In this document: positions 57,601 to 64,000 of the stretch, piece after piece | Position numbering within the stretch: the stretch's first letter is position 1 | Layout: each line of letters opens with the position of its first letter | From: Candidatus Laterigemmans baculatus | Lineage (GTDB): Bacteria > Planctomycetota > Planctomycetia > Pirellulales > Pirellulaceae | Direction of reading: 5' to 3' | Assembly: GCF_010367455.1 (NCBI RefSeq) | Contig: NZ_WRPR01000078.1 | Location: forward strand, 18,729 to 82,728 | Length of the DNA stretch: 64,000 nucleotides | The notes under the pieces: model-generated | The model's database searches: none | The model's input: the letters and a program-made list of their open reading frames with translations, nothing else | Told to the model about the DNA's origin: nothing | Translations under genes and position numbers: made by a program

Positions 57601-57727
57601 GAGGGGGACTTTGGGAGCGGATTTGTTGCGATGGCAGCGGGCGGCGGAGATACTGAAGCGGACCGCGCAGGATGCCCGCGGCGAATCCTCCCATTCCTGC
57701 CAATCGAATTCGACCAAGAGCGCTCCG

Positions 57728-59461
57728 ATGTTCAGAAACCGATCGTGTTTGTTGGCCGTAGGCGTCGTTGCTCTGCTCGCCGCGGCGGCTGGTGCCGCGT
57801 CTCCCGATTTGATCGTCCATGGGGGCAAGATTGTAACGGTCGACGAGGGCTTTACGATCGCCGAGGCCTTTGCGGTCGAGGGAGACCGGATCGTTGCGGT
57901 GGGAGGCAACGATGAGATTCTGGCTCTCGCCGGGCCGGAAACGCGGCGGGTCGACGTGGAAGGGAAGACGGTGCTTCCGGGGTTGATCGATTCGCACGTG
58001 CATCCGACCGGGGCATCGATGTATGAGTTCGATCATCCGGTGCCGGAAATGAATTCCATCGAAGAAGTGCTCGACTACATTCGGTTGCGGACCGAGCAGG
58101 TGGAGCCGGGCGAGTGGATCGTCCTCAGTCAGGTGTTCATTACGCGGCTGGAGGATCAACGGTTTCCAACTCGGGAAGAGTTGGACCGGGTGGCTCCGAA
58201 ACATCCTGTCTACTTCCGGACTGGACCCGATGCGGCGGTCAATTCGCTAGCGCTGGAGATCAGCGGAATTGGCGAGGATTACAAGATCACCGACGACGGA
58301 CCTGGTTATCTGGAGCGGGACCCTGAGACGGGACGATTGACGGGGATTCTCCGCAGTTGCACGAGGCTGGTCACGCCGCGGGCCAATAGTCGAGCGGCCA
58401 CGGAGCTCGACCGGCGAGAACGGTTGCGGGCGCTGCTGGCTGACTACAACTCGGTGGGAATCACCAGCATTGCCGATCGCAATGCGAGTGATTCGGCGAT
58501 CGATCTGTACCAGCAGTTGAAGGACGAACGGGCCCTCACCTGCCGCGTTTATTGCTATTACGGCGTGAACGCTCAATTGCCGATCGAGGAAGTGGAAGAG
58601 AAGATTGCCGAGGCAGCCTCCCATCCGGCGCACCAGTACGACGAGATGCTATGGGTGCGGGGGATCAAGGTCTTTCTCGACGGTGGCATGCTGACTGGCA
58701 GCGCGTATATGCGAGAGCCGTGGGGTGTCAGCAGTATTTATTCGATTAGCGATCCCGACTATCGAGGGCTGCTATACATTCCTCACAGTCGTCTGCTCCG
58801 GATGGCCCGGGCTGCCTTGCAGAATGGGCTGCAGTTTACCGCGCACTCGGTCGGCGATGGCGCCGTCCATGCGTTGATCGATGCCTATGCTGAGATCGAC
58901 AAGGAATTCTCGGTCCGGGAGTCGCGACCGAGCATCACGCACTGCAATTTCATGAGTCCGGGGGCAATCAAACAGATGCGAGAATTGGGCGTTGTCGCCG
59001 ATCTGCAGCCCGCCTGGCTGTGGCTCGACGGAAAAACCTTGACCAGGCAATTTGGCGAGGAAAGGCTGGCATACTTTCAGCCCTACCGGAGCCTTGCCGA
59101 AGCAGGGGTGATCGTTGGAGGTGGATCGGACCACATGCAAAAGATCGGCAGTCTGCGCTCGGTGAACCCCTATAATCCGTTTCTGGGTATGTGGATCACG
59201 CTGAAGCGGGTGCCTCAGGGAGCAGATGAACCGCTGCACCCAGAGCAGCAGACCAGCCGTGAGCATGCGATCCGGTTGTACACGATCAACAATGCCTACC
59301 TGACCTTTGAAGAGCAGACGAAGGGGTCGATCGAGACCGGAAAGCTGGCCGATTTCGTGGTCCTCAAGCAAGATATTCTGGAGTGTCCGCTCGATGAGGT
59401 GAAGGACATCGAAGTCGAGCAGACGTGGCTCGGCGGCCGGAATGTTTTCGAGGCGCGGTGA
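57728..59461 (+). CDS. Exported amidohydrolase (YtcJ-like family 3)
   Basis: A 577-residue metal-dependent amidohydrolase (start at ATG 57728, MFRNRSCLLAVGVVALL, a signal peptide). The N-terminal part has LIVHGGKIVTVDEGFTIAEA and the first metal motif VLPGLIDSHVHPTG. Later motifs are GIKVFLDGGMLTGSAYM, FTAHSVGDGAVHALIDAYAE and GGGSDHMQK, with the C-terminal beta domain GSIETGKLADFVVLKQD. The YtcJ group acts on unknown amides. Planctomycetes have many exported versions. It looks complete. Confidence 0.9.
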   Translation: MFRNRSCLLAVGVVALLAAAAGAASPDLIVHGGKIVTVDEGFTIAEAFAVEGDRIVAVGGNDEILALAGPETRRVDVEGKTVLPGLIDSHVHPTGASMYEFDHPVPEMNSIEEVLDYIRLRTEQVEPGEWIVLSQVFITRLEDQRFPTREELDRVAPKHPVYFRTGPDAAVNSLALEISGIGEDYKITDDGPGYLERDPETGRLTGILRSCTRLVTPRANSRAATELDRRERLRALLADYNSVGITSIADRNASDSAIDLYQQLKDERALTCRVYCYYGVNAQLPIEEVEEKIAEAASHPAHQYDEMLWVRGIKVFLDGGMLTGSAYMREPWGVSSIYSISDPDYRGLLYIPHSRLLRMARAALQNGLQFTAHSVGDGAVHALIDAYAEIDKEFSVRESRPSITHCNFMSPGAIKQMRELGVVADLQPAWLWLDGKTLTRQFGEERLAYFQPYRSLAEAGVIVGGGSDHMQKIGSLRSVNPYNPFLGMWITLKRVPQGADEPLHPEQQTSREHAIRLYTINNAYLTFEEQTKGSIETGKLADFVVLKQDILECPLDEVKDIEVEQTWLGGRNVFEAR

Positions 59462-59809
59462 GGAGCATGTAGATTTCGTTATCCACGCCTTACGGTTCAA
59501 AGGTATTCCGGAGATGCATTGGCCGGTCCAGAGCGGGCCGGTTGCCGGCCGCGTTAGCCCCCTCACCCCAGCCCTCTCCCCCAAAGAGAATCGCGAAATT
59601 CTCAAAGGGTGAAGGTCGAGCAGTCGCCGCGATTCTCTTCGGGGGAGAGGGGGCAAAGAATTACACCAGCCCCGGGGGGAGGGTGAGAGAGAAAACCGGA
59701 CGCTAGCGCGTGGCGGCTGATTTAACACACTGTTCTGTCATGGTCTGTTGCAACTTCCAACGCCACAAGAACTTGCGACAGATCTACCCAAACGCATGAA
59801 TAATCCGGA
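59462..59809. repeat. Intergenic with families E and A
   Basis: An inverted pair of AGAGAATCGCGAAATT/GCGATTCTCTTCGGGGGA-like sequence (about 59585-59650) within CCCTCTCCC/GGGAGAGGG arms, then a family A copy near 59697-59722 and another near 59802-59830. No gene is visible. Confidence 0.75.
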
Positions 59810-60163
59810 CTAGTGCGTGGCGGCTGGGGGGTTGGAATAGCACACGGCCAGCCAGAGGGTGGGTTTGTTTGGCGCGGTCCACTCGACGCGATGCTTTTGG
59901 TGAGCCGGGATATTCAGATAATCGCCCGGCTGCATCACTCTCGGCTGGTCTTCTCCGGCGATCCACAAGCCGGCTTCACCGGTGAGCAGGAGCACCCATT
60001 CGTGCTCGTCCTGGTCGTACCAGAAACCGGGCGGACTGGCTTGGCCGGTGGAGACGATTCGCTCGATGCGGACGTGCGTCCCCTCGGCCAGGACTTCGAC
60101 AATTTCCTCGGGGAGACTCGTCTGAGGTGCAGATGGCAAGCCAGCGAACAGGTTCGACATCAT
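59810..60163 (-). CDS. Cupin domain protein
   Basis: A 117-residue single-domain cupin. Motif 1 is around WYDQDEHEWVLLLTGEAGLW and motif 2 around PGDYLNIPAHQKHRVEW, supplying His and Glu metal ligands. Such small cupins often bind a ligand or act as simple enzymes. The last residues NPPAATH and stop lie in a family A repeat copy, so the original C-terminus may be shortened or replaced. Its start overlaps the metallophosphoesterase stop by 4 nt, so the two are coupled. Confidence 0.9.
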   Translation of the reverse strand: MMSNLFAGLPSAPQTSLPEEIVEVLAEGTHVRIERIVSTGQASPPGFWYDQDEHEWVLLLTGEAGLWIAGEDQPRVMQPGDYLNIPAHQKHRVEWTAPNKPTLWLAVCYSNPPAATH

Positions 60164-61092
60164 GTCGCCCAGCTGTAATCCTGCTGCTTCTTGAAGCCAT
60201 CCAGCCGTAGTGTCCCGTCGGCGAAAACGTTGAGTAGCGAGAATGCGTTGTTGGCCGCGCCTGTGCCTTCGACCATTGCTACGAGAGTGACGTAGTGGAT
60301 GCCGGCGATGTGGTTGTAGTCATTGCGATGGCTGTGCCCTTGAAAGACGGCGAGCACGTTTCCGGATCGTTCGAGGATTTGGCGAACCGCTGGAGCATTC
60401 TTCACGCCATAGTGGTTGCTGACGTCGAGACGCTGGTGCGCGAAGACGATCGTTTTCTTTGAAGTCGACTGCAGGTCTGCGGCGAGCCATTCGAGTTCGT
60501 CGGCTGGGATGTTCGGGTCGGTCCACTCGAAATTTTTGCGTCCGTAGGGCTGTCCGTCGCTGCGGAAGCAGGAGTCGAGCACGACGAAGTGGAAGTTCCC
60601 GGCGTCGAAGGCATAGTACGATCGGGGCTGTTCGACGACGTCCAAGAACTCCTGCTTCGTCAGTGTGAAGACGCAGTGATTGCCGAGCACGTGATGGCGG
60701 GCATCGCTGATCGAGGCGAATTCTCGGTGGATCTTTCGCAGGTATTCCGTTTCTTCAGCAACCGTGTCGGCTGCGTCGATGAAGTCCCCCAGTTCAACAA
60801 GGAAGTTTGGCTGAGCGACTCTGAACGCGTCCCCCGCTTCGGCCAGTTTGCTCGGGGTCTCGCGATAGAACCGGGTGCCGGCTGGCGGGCGGTCGGCGTA
60901 GTGCAGGTCGGTAACCAGACCGATCTGCAGTTGGGGAGCCGGCTGCGGGGTTTCGGCGAGCAGGCGAGATGCAGCCCATGGCGTTCCGATGGCTGTCGCT
61001 GCGCCGCTCGCCGCAGCTAAAAAGAGCGAGCCGTCTTGAAGAAAAGCCCGCCGCGTCAACGGATGGGCGCTGCTGGAGCTGAGTGCAGTCAT
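60160..61092 (-). CDS. Exported calcineurin-type metallophosphoesterase
   Basis: A 310-residue protein (start at ATG 61092, MTALSSSSAHPLTRRAFLQD). TRRAFLQDGSLFLAAASGAA is a twin-arginine-type signal. The metallophosphoesterase motifs are in order: VTDLHYAD (about 60), LVELGDFID, VLGNHCVF, IVFAHQRLD and FQGHSHRND. It should hydrolyse phosphomonoesters or phosphodiesters with two metal ions outside the cytoplasm. It is followed by a coupled cupin gene; the substrate is unknown. Confidence 0.9.
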   Translation of the reverse strand: MTALSSSSAHPLTRRAFLQDGSLFLAAASGAATAIGTPWAASRLLAETPQPAPQLQIGLVTDLHYADRPPAGTRFYRETPSKLAEAGDAFRVAQPNFLVELGDFIDAADTVAEETEYLRKIHREFASISDARHHVLGNHCVFTLTKQEFLDVVEQPRSYYAFDAGNFHFVVLDSCFRSDGQPYGRKNFEWTDPNIPADELEWLAADLQSTSKKTIVFAHQRLDVSNHYGVKNAPAVRQILERSGNVLAVFQGHSHRNDYNHIAGIHYVTLVAMVEGTGAANNAFSLLNVFADGTLRLDGFKKQQDYSWAT

Positions 61093-61159
61093 GGGTGGGA
61101 TGCCGCGGGCGGGCCGCGTCGCTGGTAGGAGGACGCTGGATGGGAGAGGCCGGTTGGTC

Positions 61160-62449
61160 TCAGGTCGCTCTATTATGCCCCGCCTGGGACTGGGATTGAA
61201 CTGCGATGTTTGGCGGAGCGTCATCCGGTTGGTGCTCCTGGAGCGCCTCCTCGAGTTTTCCCGCATCGAGCGCTTGCTGGGTTTGCTCCTGCGTCGAGCC
61301 TTCGATTTTGCGCGTCGCGTGGAGTGGCGTCCGATCCTCCTGCTCTCGCCGCTCTTTGAGGACATGGACGAGGGCTTCCGGTGGGATCAGTCCATGGTCA
61401 ACGGCGTGCTCGGCCATCGCGAAACTGTCGGCAGCGAGCAGGAGATTGCTGCCGGCGGCGATGACTTCGGCCGCGAGTTCTTCGATTGCTTTGGCTCGCG
61501 CCGGCTCGCGGCTGACGTTTCGGATGTAGGTCGCCAGAACCCGTCCGGGATGCTCGTGAATGACGCGAAGGTAGATCTCTGGATCGTGTTGGCCGCTGTC
61601 GCCGATCAGCACGAAGGGGAGGTCGCTGTAGAGAGCAAGCATGCGGCGGATCAAGGTCAGCTTGTGATCTTCCGCTCGGCGGGGAAGAGGACGCTGCAAG
61701 GTAAGGCCCCACTCCCGCAGGAAGAGGATGGGACCGACGGGAATCCGATGCAGGTGAAAAAATTCCACCAGCACCTCGTAGATGCTCCAAGGACCTCGCG
61801 AGACGTAGAGCATGGGGTTCAGTTCGTCGCCGGCCAGGCCGTGGTGGAGCGACTGGTAGAAGGCGGCGACACCCGGGAAGGCGACGCGGCTGCGGGGGCC
61901 TTGGACAAAGAGTCGCCACATCATCAGCGCTTTATTGACGACCCCGGTATACATCACCGTGTCGTCGATATCGCTGATGATTACCCGCCGCGCGTTCTCC
62001 GGAGGAACGAAGAACAAGCCTTCAGCTTTGTTGGCACTCGCTTCGGGGCCGGCCAGTTCGAGGTCGAGCGAATGCCAAAGATGCTTCGACCGCAGCGGCT
62101 GGGAGAAGTGCATGTGGATTGAAAAGTAGCCATCGCGGTCGGTCCGCACTCGCTGTTCATCGCTGCCAAAGCGAGCGATGACGACGGCGTCGCGAACACC
62201 CCGGCGGACGAAGCGGCGAAAGATGTCGAGAAGATCGCGACGCGTGGTTTGCTTGGTCACCGACTGGCCGAGGCCGGGTTGCCGAAAAACGCGGCCCATC
62301 ATGTACATTTCGCGGCTCGACCCGTAACCCCGATAGGGCTGGATTAGTAATCCACCGCGGCCGCGATCTTTCTGGACCGGGCGTGCGATCAGGTGGAGCA
62401 GCCGGCGGAGCGCCCGTCCGCTGCGCTTCAACACGTTGCGGGTTTTCAT
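61160..62449 (-). CDS. App1-type phosphatidate phosphatase (DUF2183)
   Basis: A 429-residue protein (start at ATG 62449, MKTRNVLKRSGRALRRL). Residues about 155-330 are a HAD-fold domain with the DxDxT motif in RVIISDIDDTVMYTG (Asp160, Asp162), then PMLYVSRGPWSIYEVLVEFF and LPFVLIGDSGQHDPEIYLRV, as in the yeast App1/DUF2183 family. App1 hydrolyses phosphatidic acid. The N-terminal region includes a beta-rich part (RTDRDGYFSIHMHFSQPL). The tail is Gln/Glu-rich. It may act on phospholipids; the substrate is inferred from the family. Confidence 0.9.
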   Translation of the reverse strand: MKTRNVLKRSGRALRRLLHLIARPVQKDRGRGGLLIQPYRGYGSSREMYMMGRVFRQPGLGQSVTKQTTRRDLLDIFRRFVRRGVRDAVVIARFGSDEQRVRTDRDGYFSIHMHFSQPLRSKHLWHSLDLELAGPEASANKAEGLFFVPPENARRVIISDIDDTVMYTGVVNKALMMWRLFVQGPRSRVAFPGVAAFYQSLHHGLAGDELNPMLYVSRGPWSIYEVLVEFFHLHRIPVGPILFLREWGLTLQRPLPRRAEDHKLTLIRRMLALYSDLPFVLIGDSGQHDPEIYLRVIHEHPGRVLATYIRNVSREPARAKAIEELAAEVIAAGSNLLLAADSFAMAEHAVDHGLIPPEALVHVLKERREQEDRTPLHATRKIEGSTQEQTQQALDAGKLEEALQEHQPDDAPPNIAVQSQSQAGHNRAT

Positions 62450-62540
62450 CAGCTTGGGGTGGCGGTGAGCGGAGTTTGCTTTCGCAGGTAAAGCAACTCC
62501 TGCGCCGAGCAACCGCCCAGCCCCCCGGGGCAACGCCACG

Positions 62541-62636
62541 GAACCCGCGGCTAGCGCCGTCGGCTCAGGAGAACCCGCGGCTAGCGCCGTCGGCTCAGGA
62601 GTGGAAGAACCCGCGGCTAGCGCCGTCGGCTCAGGA
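62541..62636. repeat. Repeat family B, three direct copies
   Basis: Units GAACCCGCGGCTAGCGCCGT then CGGCTCAGGA at 62541-62570, 62571-62600 and 62607-62636, upstream of the second MscS gene. Confidence 0.92.
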
Positions 62637-62746
62637 GTCGAGGGCAGTGGGTTCGCGGCTGGGCGGGGCCCTTGCGCGGCTGCGGATTCGCACTATGCTT
62701 GAGCCGCATTGCCCAACCTCATCTCCACCAACGGGGTCAGACCAAC

Positions 62747-63862
62747 GTGAATTTCGAAGATCTGCAGTTTCCCGAATCGTGGCAGCGGTGGCGGGACTAC
62801 TACCTCCCGGACGATATGACCGCTCGCTGGTTCACGGCGCTGGCGGTGTTTTTGGTCGCGGTCGCTGTGATCTCGATCGTGTTGAAGGTCCTGACGCGAC
62901 AGGCCTCGCGGTTGGCGGCCCGGACGACGAGTGTGTGGGACGACGCGGCGGTCGACGCGCTGCGCGAGACCCGGACCTGGTTCATCGTGGCGGTCGCGGC
63001 GTTCTGCGGCAGTTTGATGCTTGGGCTCCCGGCACGAACCCAGGAGGTGCTGCAGGTCATCATCGTGCTCGTCCTGCTGCTGCAAGCCGGGTTTTGGGGC
63101 AACTCGCTGATCGGCGCCGCTGTCAGACGGTATACGGAGCAGAAATCGGTAGCCGATCCGGCGGCGGCCATGACGCTCTCGGCCCTTGCCGTGCTCGGAA
63201 AGATCCTGCTGTTCGTCGTGCTGGTGCTGTTGGCGCTCGACAATCTCGGCGTCGATATCACCGCTCTGATCGCAGGGCTCGGGATCGGCGGCATCGCGGT
63301 CGCGCTGGCGGTGCAGAATATCCTCGGCGACCTGCTCGCCTCGTTGTCGATCGTGTTCGACAAGCCCTTCGTGCCAGGCGACTTCATTACCGTGGGCGAC
63401 AAGATGGGGACCGTGCAGAGCATTGGGTTAAAGACGACGCGCTTAACGAGCCTCTCCGGTGAGCAGCTCGTCTTCTCCAACAATGATCTACTTCAGAGCC
63501 GTATTCAAAATTACAAGCGGATGCGAGAGCGGCGGGTGGTATTCGCGATCGGAGTCACGTACGAAACGCCGCGATCGCTCCTGACCACCATTCCTCAGGT
63601 CCTTCGCGAGGCAGTAGAGCAGCAGGAAGAAACTCGCTTCGACCGCGCCCACTTCAAAAGCTTCGGCGATTTCTCATTAAATTTCGAAGTTGTGTACTAC
63701 GTGCTCACGCCCGATTTCGCACGCTACATGGACATCCAGCAAGCAATCAACCTGGCGATCCACGAGCGGTTCGAAACGCTCGGTGTCGAATTTGCCTACC
63801 CGACCCAACTGCTGTATGTGAAGCAGGAGGGGGGGCCGGGGCTCGTGCCGCGCGGGGCGTAA
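62747..63862 (+). CDS. MscS-type mechanosensitive channel
   Basis: A 371-residue membrane protein. The start is taken at GTG 62747 (MNFEDLQFPESW) because upstream residues look non-coding. Helices lie at WFTALAVFLVAVAVISIVL, FIVAVAAFCGSLMLGL and VLQVIIVLVLLLQAGFWG. The pore region is LGIGGIAVALAVQNILGD, the beta domain FVPGDFITVGDKMGTVQSIG, and the C-terminal alpha/beta domain ends LLYVKQEGGPG. It should release solutes on osmotic downshock. It is a second, different MscS within 9 kb of the first. Confidence 0.93.
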   Translation: MNFEDLQFPESWQRWRDYYLPDDMTARWFTALAVFLVAVAVISIVLKVLTRQASRLAARTTSVWDDAAVDALRETRTWFIVAVAAFCGSLMLGLPARTQEVLQVIIVLVLLLQAGFWGNSLIGAAVRRYTEQKSVADPAAAMTLSALAVLGKILLFVVLVLLALDNLGVDITALIAGLGIGGIAVALAVQNILGDLLASLSIVFDKPFVPGDFITVGDKMGTVQSIGLKTTRLTSLSGEQLVFSNNDLLQSRIQNYKRMRERRVVFAIGVTYETPRSLLTTIPQVLREAVEQQEETRFDRAHFKSFGDFSLNFEVVYYVLTPDFARYMDIQQAINLAIHERFETLGVEFAYPTQLLYVKQEGGPGLVPRGA

Positions 63863-63879
63863 GTGGTTCGTTGCGCAAT

Positions 63880-64000
63880 CGTTTAACGGCAAGCCGCAGG
63901 CGACGGTGTTTTAAATAGCAGTCGCCTGCGGCTTGCCGTTAAACGATTTGGGGATCTAGAAAAGCAGTCGCCTGCGGCTTGCCGTTAAACGATTTGGGGA
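63880..64000. repeat. Repeat family C palindrome with an extra right arm
   Basis: A near-perfect palindrome (63880-63906 with 63919-63945) around CGTTTAACGGCAAGCCGCAG is followed by a second right arm with the same GATTTGGGGA tail, 46 nt later. The array runs off the window end. Confidence 0.92.

Noticed and set aside
62541..62636. Regular repeats resembling a short CRISPR array
   Set aside because: Units are adjacent with 0-6 nt between them, so no spacers; same family occurs singly elsewhere; no cas genes.

Overview
This window looks like a chromosomal segment from a planctomycete of the order Pirellulales. The evidence is the gene set and the intergenic DNA. Genes include a very large CxxCH heme-binding dehydrogenase-like protein, a DUF1580 excisionase-like protein, a DUF11-repeat lipoprotein and long secreted proteins with no recognisable domain. 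Short GC-rich repeats with a CTAGCGC core fill most gaps. The DNA is GC-rich, so many long antisense open frames are shadows. I cannot name the genus.

Layout. (1) 1-3821 is the edge of an integrated element: a DUF1580 protein, a winged-helix/HTH protein and a tyrosine integrase abut the 3' end of tRNA-Arg(CCG). (2) 4201-34179 is mostly housekeeping and accessory chromosome. It carries a SUKH-like protein, a LURP-one-like protein, an FHA protein, a Dabb protein, a glycosyltransferase with a polysaccharide deacetylase, tRNA-Leu(GAG), several large secreted planctomycete proteins, hemG overlapping a cytochrome-type dehydrogenase, OsmC, a MerA-like flavoprotein, a dehalogenase-like pair and a Tat-exported multicopper oxidase. 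(3) 34683-36042 is a decayed TolC-type efflux operon. It is followed by a DUF2945-DUF3140 stress pair in which DUF3140 carries an in-frame stop.

(4) 37261-54327 is a 17-kb island. An exact 40-nt copy of the 5' half of tRNA-Arg(TCT) lies at its left end and the intact tRNA gene at its right end. It holds a two-gene module of an unknown protein plus a PIN nuclease, a complete type I restriction-modification locus (hsdM, hsdS, a 43-codon small frame, a HIRAN protein, hsdR), several small genes resembling those of planctomycete integrated elements, and four genes of unknown role. No intact integrase is visible in it.

(5) 54552-63862 is chromosome again: two MscS-type channels, CsbD, an exported two-domain sulfurtransferase, an exported amidohydrolase, a cupin and metallophosphoesterase overlapping pair, and an App1-type phosphatase.

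The repeats deserve attention. At least four families occur, one a perfect 27-bp palindrome. In three genes (polysaccharide deacetylase, cupin, sulfurtransferase) the stop codon, and in two of them the last residues too, lie inside a repeat copy. The best candidates for something new are the PIN module beside the restriction locus, the dehalogenase-like pair, and the island's unusual 5'-half tRNA boundary.
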